Part shown: one piece after another, positions 17,814-27,472 of the stretch
Layout: each line of letters begins with the position of its first letter
Position numbering within the stretch: position 1 is the stretch's first letter
NCBI GenBank assembly: GCA_947476065.1
Contig: CANJPG010000008.1
Span: forward strand, 1 to 64,000
Direction of reading: 5' to 3'
DNA: 64,000 bases
Source of the DNA: Fidelibacterota bacterium
GTDB taxonomy: Bacteria; Pseudomonadota; Alphaproteobacteria; Rhodospirillales; Rhodospirillaceae
The notes under the pieces: generated by a model
The model's database searches: none
Told to the model about the DNA's origin: nothing
Seen by the model: the letters and a program-made list of their open reading frames with translations, nothing else
Position numbers and translations under genes: made by a program

Positions 17814-18725
17814 TTAGGCGAGCACGGTTCCCGTCGGCAATGAATAGCCACGCAAAAAGACTTGGGCTTCCATCGGGGCTTTGCCCGCCCGCTGCACCGA
17901 CAGAAGGCGTATGGCGCCCTCGCCGCAAGCGATTGTCAGGCGATCATCAAGGAGCGTGGCCGGCGCCCCTCTGCCCACAGCCAACTCCACCCCCAGCACT
18001 TTAATGCGCTCGGCCCCATGGGCAAACCAGGCGCCCGGGAAGGGCGATAGGCCGTGGATGTGGCGCAGCACGGCCCGGGCCGGGCGGTTGAAGTCAATAT
18101 GCGCCTCGGCCTTGTCGATCTTCGGCGCAATCACCATGCCGGCTGCAGGCTGCGGCGTGGGCGTGAGCGTGCCGTGTTCGAGACCGCGCAGGGCGTCGAG
18201 GATCAGCGCGCCGCCCATGGCGGCCAGTGTGTCGTGCAACGTACCGGCGGTGGTGCTGTCGGTGATGGGCGTCTCGGCTTTCAGCAGCATGGCGCCGGTA
18301 TCAAGGCCCGCATCCATCTGCATGATGGTGACACCGCTGACCGCATCGCCGGCCATGATGGCGCGCTGGATGGGTGCGGCCCCGCGCCAGCGCGGCAGCA
18401 GCGAGGCATGAATGTTGATACAGCCCAGGCGCGGCGCATCGAGCACCGCCTGGGGCAGGATCAGCCCGTAGGCCGCAACGACGGCAACATCGGCCTCAAG
18501 CGCGGCGAAGGCCGCTTGCGCGTCGTCTTTCTTCAAGCTTTTGGGAGAGTGCACTGGAATGCCGAGTTTCTCGGCATAAAGCTGCACTGGGCTGGGGCGG
18601 TCCTGCTGGCCGCGGCCAGCAGGGCGAGGTGGCTGGGTGTAGACCGCGATGACGTCGTGCTGCTCGCGCAGGCGTTCGAAAGCGCTGACGGCAAAGTCCG
18701 GCGTTCCCATGAAGATGAGGCGCAT
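17814..18725 (-). CDS. fmt: Methionyl-tRNA formyltransferase
   Basis: Formylates the initiator methionyl-tRNA using 10-formyl-tetrahydrofolate. The product has 303 residues. The N-terminal start [16 protein letters not shown], the basic loop after [11 protein letters not shown] and the catalytic [20 protein letters not shown] segment are all present. The C-terminal OB-like tRNA-binding domain runs from about residue 205. It begins 7 bases after def ends, the common def-fmt pairing of enzymes that add and remove the formyl group. Confidence 0.97.
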   Translation of the reverse strand: MRLIFMGTPDFAVSAFERLREQHDVIAVYTQPPRPAGRGQQDRPSPVQLYAEKLGIPVHSPKSLKKDDAQAAFAALEADVAVVAAYGLILPQAVLDAPRLGCINIHASLLPRWRGAAPIQRAIMAGDAVSGVTIMQMDAGLDTGAMLLKAETPITDSTTAGTLHDTLAAMGGALILDALRGLEHGTLTPTPQPAAGMVIAPKIDKAEAHIDFNRPARAVLRHIHGLSPFPGAWFAHGAERIKVLGVELAVGRGAPATLLDDRLTIACGEGAIRLLSVQRAGKAPMEAQVFLRGYSLPTGTVLA

Positions 18726-18732
18726 CGCAAGC

Positions 18733-19275
18733 TTACGCCGTTTCGAGGGCGTGACGCTTGGCGGAGGTCTGCAGTTTTTTCTGCTTGGTCAGACGGCGCA
18801 TGATCATGTTGCGCTTGAGGTTCGAGATGTGATCGACGAACAGTGTACCGTTCAGATGATCCATCTCGTGCTGGATGACCACCGACAGCAGGCCATCTGC
18901 CTCAATGGTGCGGATCTCGTTGTGCTCGTCGAGATAGCGCACCTTGATCTTGTCGGGACGGATGACCTCTTCGTATTCGTCGGGTAGCGACAGGCAGCCC
19001 TCTTCGTGGGGCTTGGTCTCGTCCGACGACCAGATGATCTCGGGGTTGGCCATTTTCATCGGCGCGGGTGGCGCACCCTCGCGGGCGGGGTCGACGACGA
19101 TGATGCGCTTGAGCACGCCCACCTGGGGCGCGGCGAGGCCAACGCCGGGCGCCTCGTACATGGTCTCGAGCATATCCGTCATCAGCTTGGCGGTGGCGGC
19201 GTCGACGCGTTCGACCGTCTCCGCCTTTTTCTTTAGGCGGGGATCGGGAGCGACGATGATCTCTAAAAGCGCCAT
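18733..19275 (-). CDS. def: Peptide deformylase
   Basis: Removes the formyl group from nascent proteins, a metal-dependent step. The product has 180 residues. All three class motifs are intact: [17 protein letters not shown] with the metal-binding Cys, and QHEMDHLNG with two metal-binding His and the catalytic Glu. The lysine-rich C-terminal tail ([10 protein letters not shown]) is common among Gram-negative deformylases and may bind the ribosome. It heads the operon with fmt. Confidence 0.97.
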   Translation of the reverse strand: MALLEIIVAPDPRLKKKAETVERVDAATAKLMTDMLETMYEAPGVGLAAPQVGVLKRIIVVDPAREGAPPAPMKMANPEIIWSSDETKPHEEGCLSLPDEYEEVIRPDKIKVRYLDEHNEIRTIEADGLLSVVIQHEMDHLNGTLFVDHISNLKRNMIMRRLTKQKKLQTSAKRHALETA

Positions 19276-19340
19276 GCCGAATGAACCTTGCAGTGTACGG
19301 CGTTGAAATAAGCTGCCGGGCCCCGCGGGTCAACGCACAA

Positions 19341-20753
19341 CTAAGGGACCGATTTCACGTTATATTCCAACACCGTCTGGCCCTTGGCCGGCACGTCCAG
19401 AAGCCATTCCGTGCTGCCAGCGGTGGGGTTCTTGTGGGGCTGGCTCTCCTTGGTGATCTCCCAGGAAGCCGGCATGGGCTCAATCAGGCGTACCTTCACC
19501 GGCCGCGCCTTGGCGTTTTTCACCGTGACCTGCCAGACACTGATGTTCACCGCATCCGAGGCGTGCACAAAATTGGTCTGTTCGCGCTGGATGGCGACAT
19601 CGAAATCCCGGCCTAGGGTAACGCGCACATCGCTGCCGACCGGCTTATGGCCGATGTTGGACTCGCCGACGAATTGCGCCGCGCCCTTGTCGTCCATGCC
19701 ATAGACGCGAATGACGCCGGCGGGCAACGGCACGCCCAGCTTCGAGGCCGTGTCATTCTTGAACGTCAGCTCGATGGAGGCTTTGACCTCGGGGATCTGG
19801 CCGCGCATGGGGCTGGCGTAGTAGTAGGGCTGGTCGTTGCGCACGACGAGTTCACGGGTTACGGCGATGCCTTGGCCGCTCAGCAGGGCCAACTGCTTGG
19901 TCTGCTTATCGGCGACCGTCGTCGGCTTGGCGATGGTGTAGATGTGGCTGCCGTCAAGCTCGCCTGCCGCCACGCCATCAGCCATGGGTGCCGCGGGGGC
20001 CGCCATGGCGCGCATCTCCTTGGCCATGGGGCGGGGCGCATAGACGCGGTTGATATCGCCGGCCACCAGCTTGAGCCGGGCGTCGGTGAAATCCACGCCG
20101 CTGGTATTGGTCAGCGTCGCCCAGGCGGTCAGGTCCATGCGCGCCGCATCGGTGTCGTAATTCATCACATAATCGGCGCGCCAGCTGAGGCCGCCGGTGA
20201 GGTAGCTGAACTCGGCGTCGGTGTCCTTATTGGCGGCACCCGTGACGTTCAGCAGAAGCGTCGGCGTGGCGCGCAGACCCGGCGGCAGGTTGTCGAATAC
20301 GATACGGCCATGCAGGCCGGTGTGAATCTTGCCGTCGATCTCGAACACTGGACCGTCCGCCGACAGTACGCGCGCCTTGACGACATTCTCGCGGCCGGTG
20401 TTGAGGATGGTCGTGACGATGGAGACTTCCTTGCCGACTGATTGCTCCAGCAGCGCCTGGGGATTGATGGTGTTGAAATTGAAATTCTGTTCGGTGATCT
20501 TGATCGCGTCACCCTTGACCACATCGAGCAGCGCCGTTTCCGGCTGCATGTGGGCCGAGACGCCGGTGAAAGCCAGTTGGGCCACCGCCGCGGGCAGCTT
20601 GAAGCTGCGCTTCTCGCGCACCAGGGCCAGGTCGCTGTTGTAAACCGTGATGTCGGCGCCGCCGGTGCCGGGCGGCACGTTCACTTCGGCGGCGCGTACG
20701 GTTGAAACCGTTATGAACATAGTGGCAGCGAGCAGCGGAGCAATCTTGTTCAT
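19341..20753 (-). CDS. Exported DUF4139 domain protein
   Basis: A 470-residue protein with a clear signal peptide (MNKIAPLLAATMFITVSTVRA, cleaved before AEV). The mature part is beta-rich and matches the DUF4139 family, with GGLSWRADYVMNYD, the KLVAGDIN segment and the C-terminal KVRLIEPMPASWEI typical of it. The function of this family in bacteria is unknown. The ATG at 20753 has GGAAG five bases upstream; an upstream in-frame ATG would spoil the signal peptide. It is divergent from rmuC and probably a single-gene transcript. Confidence 0.85.
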   Translation of the reverse strand: MNKIAPLLAATMFITVSTVRAAEVNVPPGTGGADITVYNSDLALVREKRSFKLPAAVAQLAFTGVSAHMQPETALLDVVKGDAIKITEQNFNFNTINPQALLEQSVGKEVSIVTTILNTGRENVVKARVLSADGPVFEIDGKIHTGLHGRIVFDNLPPGLRATPTLLLNVTGAANKDTDAEFSYLTGGLSWRADYVMNYDTDAARMDLTAWATLTNTSGVDFTDARLKLVAGDINRVYAPRPMAKEMRAMAAPAAPMADGVAAGELDGSHIYTIAKPTTVADKQTKQLALLSGQGIAVTRELVVRNDQPYYYASPMRGQIPEVKASIELTFKNDTASKLGVPLPAGVIRVYGMDDKGAAQFVGESNIGHKPVGSDVRVTLGRDFDVAIQREQTNFVHASDAVNISVWQVTVKNAKARPVKVRLIEPMPASWEITKESQPHKNPTAGSTEWLLDVPAKGQTVLEYNVKSVP

Positions 20754-20841
20754 ATGACTTCCATTGGTATCGATTGGTCTTTTCATTTAATCTCGGGATC
20801 ATGGCACGGATAGGGCGCCAGCGGCAAAAAGTGGGCAATAA

Positions 20842-22023
20842 ATGAGCGTAGGGGAAATCGTTCTGGTCGGCGCGGCGGTGATTGTGGCCGTCGCGGCATT
20901 GCTGGTCGCCCTGAAAGCCATGCGTCCGCAGCAGGGCGTGGACCGCCTTGCCCAGGTCGCTGAAACCGCCACGCGGTTGGCCGATGCGCAAACCCAATTG
21001 ACCGGCCGCCTCAGCCAGATGGCGGAAAGCCAGGCCGCGGCCCAGGCACGCACCGCCGAGCAGCTCCAGAACCAGGAGCGCGTGGTGACCAAGATGCTGG
21101 AGGAACGCCTGGCCGACGTCACGCGCCGCATCGGCGAAAATCTGGAAAAGACCAGCGAGAAGAACTCTCAGACCATGGGCCTTCTGCAGGAAAGATTGGC
21201 CGTCATCGACGCCGCGCAGAAGAACATCACCGAATTGTCGGCCGAGGTGGTCAGCCTCCAGGACATCCTGTCCAACAAGCAGGTGCGCGGCGCCATCGGC
21301 CAGACCCAGATGGAAGATCTGGTGCGCAACATGCTGCCGCCGGGCGCCTTCAACTTCCAGGTGACGCTGTCCAACGGCAAACGCGCCGACTGCGTCATCC
21401 GCCTGCCCAATCCGCCGGGCCTGATCGCAGTCGACTCAAAGTATCCGCACGAGGCCTTCATGCGCATGATCGCCGCGGCCGACGAACGCGAGCTGGCCCT
21501 GGCCGAGACTGCCTTTCGCAGCGACGTCATCAAGCACATTAAAGACATCGCCGAGAAGTACATCATCCCCGGCGAGACCGCGGACTCTGCCATCATGTTC
21601 GTGCCGGCGGAATCGGTCTTTGCCGAACTGCACGACCGCTTTCCGATGATCGTCGAGGAAGGCTTTCGGCGTCGGGTTTACATCGTCTCGCCGACGACGC
21701 TGATGGCCACGCTCAATACCGTGCGCGCCATCCTGAAGGACGCCCGCATGCGCGAGCAGGCCCACGTCATCCAGACGGAAATCGGAAAAATGATGGAGGA
21801 CGTTGTGCGCCTCGACAAACGCGTCGGCCAGCTGTCGACCCATTTCGCCCAGACCCAGAAGGACGTCGAGGAAATCCGCACCTCGACGACCAAGATCGTC
21901 CGGCGGGGTGCGGCCATCGAGAATATCCAACTGGAAGCGCCGGCCAAGCCCGGCCAGCTGCCCCTTGCCGGGCTCTTGGCTGATGATGAAGCTGCGGAGA
22001 CACAAACGCCGCGGCTTCAGTGA
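20842..22023 (+). CDS. rmuC: DNA recombination protein RmuC homologue
   Basis: A 393-residue protein with an N-terminal membrane helix (IVLVGAAVIVAVAALLVAL), a long coiled coil at about 30-125 and a C-terminal nuclease-like domain with VDSKYPHEAFMRM, MFVPAESVFAEL and VYIVSPTTLMATLNTVRAI. These are RmuC family signatures. RmuC limits DNA inversions in E. coli and its biochemical activity is not well defined. The stop codon lies inside the loop of a perfect 11-bp hairpin (22006-22033). Confidence 0.94.
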   Translation: MSVGEIVLVGAAVIVAVAALLVALKAMRPQQGVDRLAQVAETATRLADAQTQLTGRLSQMAESQAAAQARTAEQLQNQERVVTKMLEERLADVTRRIGENLEKTSEKNSQTMGLLQERLAVIDAAQKNITELSAEVVSLQDILSNKQVRGAIGQTQMEDLVRNMLPPGAFNFQVTLSNGKRADCVIRLPNPPGLIAVDSKYPHEAFMRMIAAADERELALAETAFRSDVIKHIKDIAEKYIIPGETADSAIMFVPAESVFAELHDRFPMIVEEGFRRRVYIVSPTTLMATLNTVRAILKDARMREQAHVIQTEIGKMMEDVVRLDKRVGQLSTHFAQTQKDVEEIRTSTTKIVRRGAAIENIQLEAPAKPGQLPLAGLLADDEAAETQTPRLQ

Positions 22024-22033
22024 GCCGCGGCGT
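22006..22033. terminator. Perfect 11-bp GC-rich hairpin at the rmuC stop codon
   Basis: ACGCCGCGGCT at 22006-22016 pairs without mismatch with AGCCGCGGCGT at 22023-22033 around the six-base loop TCAGTG. The loop includes the first two bases of the rmuC TGA stop. It sits between two convergent genes, so it probably ends transcription or protects both 3' ends. There is no T-run on either side, so it is not a classical intrinsic terminator. Confidence 0.5.
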
Positions 22034-22068
22034 CTAAATCAAATCCAGAAACTTAGTAGCGCGAGGCC

Positions 22069-22767
22069 TTAGTAGCTTGAGCGCGGGCTCGGACGCGGCG
22101 CGCGATCGGCCACCTGTTCGACAGCGGCCGGCACTTCGACCGTTACTGTATTAGAGCGTCCTGACTGGCCGGGGAAATCCTTAAGCACCGCATCCAGCAT
22201 GTACGGCATCACCGGCTCAATCTGGCCGTTGGTGCCGGTGCTGACGGCGCGGGCTTCAAACACGCGCTGCTTGGGGCCCGAGGTATAGGTCGCGCCGCGA
22301 TAGAGATCGAGTTCGATGCGGCGGGTAAACATCTGGCGGGTGTCGGTGGTCGGATAATCCCAGAACGGATCGTAGCCGCCGCCGAAGCCGTAACCGAAGG
22401 GACGGCGATAGTTGCTGTAACCAAAGCCGAAGGCGAAATTGCCGCCGCTGGTGCGCACATCGGGCGACGGCCCCCGCACGTCATAGTCCAGCGTCGCGAT
22501 ATAATCGGCGCCGGTCGGCGTCGGGCCACTGTACTGACGCATGCCGAGGGCGCTGAGGCGCGCATTGATCAGATCGCCGAACTGGCGGAAGGCAATGCTC
22601 TGCTCCTGATCGGGGCTTACGGCCACAATGGCGAAAGTCTTGCCGGCGAAGCTCTCGCCCGACGGCGCCAGCGTATGAAACCGCGTGACGTCGGAGACGA
22701 CATATCTCGGGCTGGCGCAGGCGCCGAGCGCCAGCAGCATGGCCGCGGCTGCAACAATACGCTTCAT
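22069..22767 (-). CDS. DUF4136-type lipoprotein
   Basis: A 232-residue predicted lipoprotein. The signal MKRIVAAAAMLLALGAC ends in a lipobox LGAC. The ATG at 22767 has a near-perfect AGGAGG site. The mature protein resembles the DUF4136 family of outer-membrane lipoproteins, with YVVSDVTRFHTLAPSGE at the N-terminus and a central Gly/Tyr/Phe-rich stretch (FAFGFGYSNYRRPFGYGF) followed by FTRRIELDLYRG. The function is unknown. It is transcribed alone, downstream of recR on the same strand. Confidence 0.75.
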   Translation of the reverse strand: MKRIVAAAAMLLALGACASPRYVVSDVTRFHTLAPSGESFAGKTFAIVAVSPDQEQSIAFRQFGDLINARLSALGMRQYSGPTPTGADYIATLDYDVRGPSPDVRTSGGNFAFGFGYSNYRRPFGYGFGGGYDPFWDYPTTDTRQMFTRRIELDLYRGATYTSGPKQRVFEARAVSTGTNGQIEPVMPYMLDAVLKDFPGQSGRSNTVTVEVPAAVEQVADRAPRPSPRSSY

Positions 22768-22906
22768 CTTTCTATCCTCCTGGAACGCAAGCAAAGGGGC
22801 TCGCCTAAAACGAGGTATCCCGTGATTACCCAGTATAACGCTCAAAAGCGTTTTAGGGTCCGTAATTGCTAAGCGGCAATTGTGGCCGAGGCGTGGCATC
22901 GCCGCT

Positions 22907-23500
22907 TTAAACAGGCCGGCGCGCCCGTAAGGCTGCGGAAATAGTGCCATCATCCAGATAGTCAAGTTCGCCGCCGATGGGCATGCCGTGGGCAAGTCCC
23001 GAGACGATTGTGTCAGTGCCCTGCAGGCGCTCAGCAATGTAATGGGCGGTGGTCTGGCCATCGACGGTGGCACTTAACGCCATGATGATTTCGCGCACCT
23101 CGGACCGGCCGGCGCGGGCGATCAGGCGGTCCAGTTTCAAATCAGAGGGACCAATCCCGTCGAGCGGCGAGAGCAATCCACCGGTCACGTGATAGCGTCC
23201 ACGAAATGCTGCCGTGCGCTCGAGCGCCCAAAGATCGGCGACATCTTCGACCACGCAGATCAGGCTTTGATCGCGCCGCGGATCGGCGCAAATCGAACAT
23301 GGGTCCTGACTGTCGTAATTGCCGCAGGCCGCGCAGATTTTCACGGCCTGTGCCGCAGCCCCCAAGGTTTGCACCAAGGGATCAAGCAAGGTTTCCCGGC
23401 GTTTGATCAGGGCCAGCGCAATGCGCCGCGCCGAGCGCGGACCCAGGCCTGGCAGCTTGGAGAGCTGACGGATCAGCGCCTCGATTTCAATGCCGGCCAT
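22907..23500 (-). CDS. recR: Recombination mediator protein RecR
   Basis: Works with RecF and RecO to load RecA at single-stranded gaps. The product has 197 residues. It has an N-terminal helix-hairpin-helix ([16 protein letters not shown]), a four-cysteine zinc site [16 protein letters not shown], a Toprim domain starting [14 protein letters not shown], and the Walker-like C-terminal [16 protein letters not shown]. Gene order dnaX-ybaB-recR is the usual one. Confidence 0.98.
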   Translation of the reverse strand: MAGIEIEALIRQLSKLPGLGPRSARRIALALIKRRETLLDPLVQTLGAAAQAVKICAACGNYDSQDPCSICADPRRDQSLICVVEDVADLWALERTAAFRGRYHVTGGLLSPLDGIGPSDLKLDRLIARAGRSEVREIIMALSATVDGQTTAHYIAERLQGTDTIVSGLAHGMPIGGELDYLDDGTISAALRARRPV

Positions 23501-23510
23501 GGATGTCGGA

Positions 23511-23834
23511 TTAGAACGGCAGCTTGAGGCCTGGCGGTAGCGGCAGCCCGCCCGTCAACTTGCTCATCTCGCCCTGGCTCATCTCATCAACCTTGGACTT
23601 CGCATCGTTGAGGGCGACCACGATCAAATCTTCCAGCACATCGGTCTCGGCCGGGTTGACCACCGAAGGGTCGATCTTGAGAGTCTTCACGGTGCCCTTG
23701 CCGTTGACGGTCACCTGCACCGTGCCGCCGCCGGAAGCGCCGACGATCTCGATGTCCACGAGCTTTTCCTGCATTTCGGCCATGCGCGCCTGCATGTCCT
23801 GCACCTGCTTCATCATTTGCCCGAGGTTCTTCAT
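23511..23834 (-). CDS. ybaB: Nucleoid-associated protein, YbaB/EbfC family
   Basis: A 107-residue dimeric DNA-binding protein. It has an N-terminal helix ([18 protein letters not shown]), then the conserved [20 protein letters not shown] and [10 protein letters not shown] segments, and a Pro/Leu-rich tail. The ATG at 23834 is six bases after AGGAG and was preferred to the GTG immediately before it. It sits between dnaX and recR in the expected operon. Confidence 0.96.
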   Translation of the reverse strand: MKNLGQMMKQVQDMQARMAEMQEKLVDIEIVGASGGGTVQVTVNGKGTVKTLKIDPSVVNPAETDVLEDLIVVALNDAKSKVDEMSQGEMSKLTGGLPLPPGLKLPF

Positions 23835-23855
23835 CACGCACTCCTGAACTTAGTT

Positions 23856-25553
23856 TTATGTATCGTCCGCGCGGCGCACGGTTTCGATGATCGCGCCGGG
23901 GAAAGCTTCGAGGATGGACTTCACCACGGGATCGGCCTTGGCCTGTTCCATCTCCTGATCGTGCAGCGTCGGCGCACCGGCGGCGTTGACCACGCTCACG
24001 ACCCAGCGCTGGCCGGTCCATTGGGTCAACAGCTTACCGACCTGTCCCGACAGATCCTTGGGTGCCAACTTGCCCGGATTGAATTCGATCAGCCCGATGT
24101 CAAAGCGCACCAGATGCACATGGCGCTTGAGATGATCCGCCAGCACGATTTCGCGTTTATCCGCGAATAGATCGACAATTGCGGCGAAGGTTTGCGGGGC
24201 CGGGAGTTCGACCGGCTTTGTCTGCGCGAGCTGCGCGGTGGGTTGTGAAACCGCTTCAGCCGAGGGCATGGCGCTACCGCGCGCCACTGCGCGGGCGCCG
24301 CCGTTGCTGCCGCCGGAAGGCGCCGCGGCGGAGGCCGACGGACGCGCCGATGCGCCGCCACTTTCGAGCGATTTGATGACATCGGCCGGGCTCGGCAGTT
24401 CCGCCGCATAGGCCATGCGCACCAGCACCATCTCGACGGCCTGGAGAGGCATCGGCGCGGCGCGGGCTTCGGAAAGGCCCTTCAGCAGCATCTGCCATGA
24501 GCGTGTCAACACCGGCATGCCAAGCTTGCCGGCCATGGCCACGCCGCGCGTGCGTTCGGTCTCGGCCAGGGCTGGATCATTGGCGCCGTCGGGGGCGACC
24601 TTCATGCGCGTCAGCCAATGCACGAGCTCGAGCAGGTCCTGCAAAATCACCACCGGGCTGGCCCCGGCGGCATATTGATCGGCCAGCAGATCGAGGGCTT
24701 TCTTGACGTCGCCGCTCATCACGGCGTCGAACAGATCGAACACCAGCGCGCGGTCGGCAAGGCCCAACATGTCGCGCACGGCGGTCTCGGTGACCTTCTT
24801 GCCGGCACTTTGCGAAATCGCCTGGTCCAGGATCGACAGGCCATCGCGCGCCGAGCCGTCGGCCGCGCGCGCGATCAAGGCCAAGGCACCCTCTTCAACG
24901 GTCGCACCCTCGGTCTTGCTGATCTGTGCGAAAAGCTTATGCAGGTCGGCGCTTTCGATGCGGCGCAGGTCGAAGCGCTGGCAGCGCGAAAGCACGGTCA
25001 CCGGCACCTTGCGGATTTCGGTGGTGGCGAAAATGAACTTCACATGCTCCGGCGGCTCTTCCAGCGTCTTCAACAGCGCGTTGAAGGCCTTCTCGGACAG
25101 CATGTGCACTTCGTCGACGATGTAGATCTTGTAGCGCGCCGAGGTCGGGCGATAGCGCACGCCGTCCAACAGTTCGCGGATATCGTCGATGCCGGTGCGG
25201 CTGGCGGCGTCCATTTCCAGCACGTCGACATGGCGATCCTCGGCGATGGCGGTGCAATTGGCGCAGACGCCGCAAGGCTCGGGCGTCGGTCCGCCCTTGC
25301 CGTCGGGGCCGATGCAATTGAGGGCCCGGGCGATGAGGCGTGCCGTGGTGGTTTTGCCGACACCGCGTACACCGGTCAGCATGTAGCCCTGGGCGATGCG
25401 GCCCGAGGTGATGGCATTGGTCAGCGTGCGGACCAGGGCGTCCTGGCCGATGAGCTGGGCGAAAGTCGTGGGGCGGTATTTGCGGGCGAGAACCCGGTAG
25501 GCATCGGCGCCCGAATCTTTATGAGTATCTTTATCAACCTGTCTATCGGTCAC
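23856..25553 (-). CDS. dnaX: DNA polymerase III subunit gamma/tau
   Basis: The clamp-loader ATPase that also holds the polymerase cores. The AAA+ module has YRVLARKYRPTTF, Walker A GVRGVGKTTTARL, a zinc-binding CGVCANC-type region, DEVHMLSEKAFNALLKTLEE and the arginine-finger-type FATTEIRKVPVTVLSRCQRF. The middle is Ala/Ser/Pro-rich (about 385-440), and the C-terminal tau-like domain extends to 565 residues. The GTG at 25553 is favoured because upstream extension would run into the SRP RNA. I do not see a classical A-AAA-AAG slippage site for a short gamma form. Confidence 0.96.
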   Translation of the reverse strand: MTDRQVDKDTHKDSGADAYRVLARKYRPTTFAQLIGQDALVRTLTNAITSGRIAQGYMLTGVRGVGKTTTARLIARALNCIGPDGKGGPTPEPCGVCANCTAIAEDRHVDVLEMDAASRTGIDDIRELLDGVRYRPTSARYKIYIVDEVHMLSEKAFNALLKTLEEPPEHVKFIFATTEIRKVPVTVLSRCQRFDLRRIESADLHKLFAQISKTEGATVEEGALALIARAADGSARDGLSILDQAISQSAGKKVTETAVRDMLGLADRALVFDLFDAVMSGDVKKALDLLADQYAAGASPVVILQDLLELVHWLTRMKVAPDGANDPALAETERTRGVAMAGKLGMPVLTRSWQMLLKGLSEARAAPMPLQAVEMVLVRMAYAAELPSPADVIKSLESGGASARPSASAAAPSGGSNGGARAVARGSAMPSAEAVSQPTAQLAQTKPVELPAPQTFAAIVDLFADKREIVLADHLKRHVHLVRFDIGLIEFNPGKLAPKDLSGQVGKLLTQWTGQRWVVSVVNAAGAPTLHDQEMEQAKADPVVKSILEAFPGAIIETVRRADDT

Positions 25554-25611
25554 GGGGCAGGCTGATCCATGATGAAGAGGCGGGGCCCACTTAGAAGCCG
25601 AAAGCGGGAAG

Positions 25612-25711
25612 GTGAGAGACTGGACAGCGACCCGCACCGAAACTCGTTACGGCTGCTTCCTTCCGGACCTGACCGGGTTGGCGAGGGGTACGTCCACCGC
25701 CAGCCTCTCGG
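25612..25711 (-). ncRNA. ffs: Signal recognition particle RNA (4.5S, small bacterial type)
   Basis: The minus strand contains the universally conserved SRP RNA tip GTCAGGTCCGGAAGGAAGCA (plus-strand positions about 25650-25675), including the GGAA tetraloop and the asymmetric loop that binds Ffh. The outer arms pair: GAGAGGCTGG (minus strand, 25709-25700) with CCAGTCTCTC (25623-25614). That gives a hairpin of about 100 bases; the exact ends are estimated from pairing. It lies upstream of dnaX on the same strand, a placement common in alphaproteobacteria. Confidence 0.96.
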
Positions 25712-25888
25712 GGGCCACTATATCAGATGTTCTCAGGCGCGAAGCAAGGCCCCTAGCGAAGTCACGCGATGCGCCTTAACTACCTGGAGGTGTGGGCTTT
25801 TTTGCAGTTGCAAGACGGCCGGCAAGCGGTCAAAAAACCGGCACTTTTCCCCTTTTTCCGGCAATGGGCGCATATAGTATTGAGCGCG

Positions 25889-27472
25889 ATGAACACCCCC
25901 TCCTCAATCCGGCGCCCCAAACCCCTGGTCCTTTGCATATTGGACGGCTGGGGATACCGCGCCGAAAAGACCGACAATGCCATCGCCCTGGCCCGAGTCC
26001 CGACCTGGGACCGCCTGCTGGCGACTTCGCCCCACGCTCTCCTCGAGACCAGCGGTTTGGACGTGGGCCTGCCCGACGGCCAGATGGGCAACTCCGAAGT
26101 CGGCCATATGAACATCGGCGGCGGGCGCGTCATGAGCCAGGACCTGCCGCGCATCGACATCGCGGTGGAGAATCACAGCATCGCCAAAATTCCGGCGCTG
26201 ACGGATTTCATGGCCGCCCTGAAGACGAGCGGCGGCGCGGCGCACATACTCGGATTGATTTCGCCTGGGGGTGTGCACTCTCATCAGGATCATGTCGTAG
26301 CCCTCGCGCGCATCCTCGATGGCGCGGGCGTGCCGGTGCGCATCCACGCCTTCCTCGACGGCCGCGATACGCCGCCGCAATCGGCTTATGGCTTCATGGA
26401 AAAATTCCTCGCTGATCTGGCAGCGCTGCAGAACGTGCAGGTCGCCACCGTCGGCGGGCGTTATTACGGCATGGACCGCGACAAGCGCTGGGAGCGCGTT
26501 GAGAAAACCTACGCCGCCATCACGGACGGTAAAGGCGCCGCAGCACCCGATGCACTGACCGCCATCAAGGCCTCCTACGACGCCAAACTTACCGACGAAT
26601 TCATGCTGCCCACCGTCATCGGCAGTTACGCCGGCATCAAGGACGGCGACGGCGTAATGATGGCCAACTTCCGCGCCGATCGCGCGCGAGAGATTCTCTC
26701 GGCACTCCTCGATCCCGCCTTCAACGGCTTCGTGCGCCCGCGCGCGATCAAATTTGCCGGCGCCATCGGCCTAACGGAATATTCGGCGGCGCATAATGCC
26801 TTCATGACCGTAATGTTCCCCGCCGAGCAGGCTTCAAACATGTTGGGCGAGATCATCAGCCGTGCAGGCCTCACGCAACTGCGCATCGCAGAGACCGAAA
26901 AATATGCGCACGTGACATTCTTCTTCAACGGCGGGCTGGAAAAAGGATTTCCCGGCGAAAGCCGCATCATGGTGCCGAGCCCCAAGGTCGCCACCTATGA
27001 CCTGCAGCCGGAAATGTCGGCCAAAGAAGTCACCGACAACATCGTCGAAAGCATTGAAAAGGCCCGTTTTGACGTGATTGTCGTCAACTATGCCAACGGC
27101 GACATGGTCGGACACACTGGCATTTTACCCGCCGCCATCAAGGCGGCCGAAACCATCGATGCCTGCCTCGCACGCCTGGAAGCGGCGGTGAAAAAGTCGG
27201 GTGGCGTCCTGTTGATCTCGGCCGACCACGGCAATCTCGAGATGATGCGCGATCCCAAGTCCCACGAGCCGCACACCCAGCATACCGTGGGCGAAGTGCC
27301 GGTCATTCTCGTTAATGCCAAGGATGTCGATCAACTGCGTGACGGCCGCCTTGCGGACCTCGCGCCGACGGTGCTCGAACTCTTGGGTCTGGCGCAGCCC
27401 AGCGAGATGACGGGCCAATCGCTTTTGCACCCGCGCGCACTTGAAACCATCGGTCGCCGTGCCACGGCCTGA
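25889..27472 (+). CDS. gpmI: 2,3-bisphosphoglycerate-independent phosphoglycerate mutase
   Basis: Interconverts 3- and 2-phosphoglycerate in glycolysis and gluconeogenesis using two Mn ions and a phosphoserine. The product has 527 residues. The metal-binding start is CILDGWGYR, the catalytic serine is in QMGNSEVGHMNIGGGR, and the later ligands are in NYANGDMVGHTG and ISADHGNLEMM with TQHTVGEVPVILV. It overlaps the start of the LytM-like gene, an arrangement known from gpmM-envC-yibQ in enterobacteria. Confidence 0.97.
   Translation: MNTPSSIRRPKPLVLCILDGWGYRAEKTDNAIALARVPTWDRLLATSPHALLETSGLDVGLPDGQMGNSEVGHMNIGGGRVMSQDLPRIDIAVENHSIAKIPALTDFMAALKTSGGAAHILGLISPGGVHSHQDHVVALARILDGAGVPVRIHAFLDGRDTPPQSAYGFMEKFLADLAALQNVQVATVGGRYYGMDRDKRWERVEKTYAAITDGKGAAAPDALTAIKASYDAKLTDEFMLPTVIGSYAGIKDGDGVMMANFRADRAREILSALLDPAFNGFVRPRAIKFAGAIGLTEYSAAHNAFMTVMFPAEQASNMLGEIISRAGLTQLRIAETEKYAHVTFFFNGGLEKGFPGESRIMVPSPKVATYDLQPEMSAKEVTDNIVESIEKARFDVIVVNYANGDMVGHTGILPAAIKAAETIDACLARLEAAVKKSGGVLLISADHGNLEMMRDPKSHEPHTQHTVGEVPVILVNAKDVDQLRDGRLADLAPTVLELLGLAQPSEMTGQSLLHPRALETIGRRATA

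Noticed and set aside
22837-22854. Hairpin AACGCT/AGCGTT upstream of the DUF4136 gene
   Set aside because: Six-bp stem with only a short T-run and no gene end that needs it on that strand.
23856-25553. Programmed frameshift in dnaX giving a short gamma form
   Set aside because: I found no A-AAA-AAG-type slippery site; the Pro/Ala linker alone does not support it.
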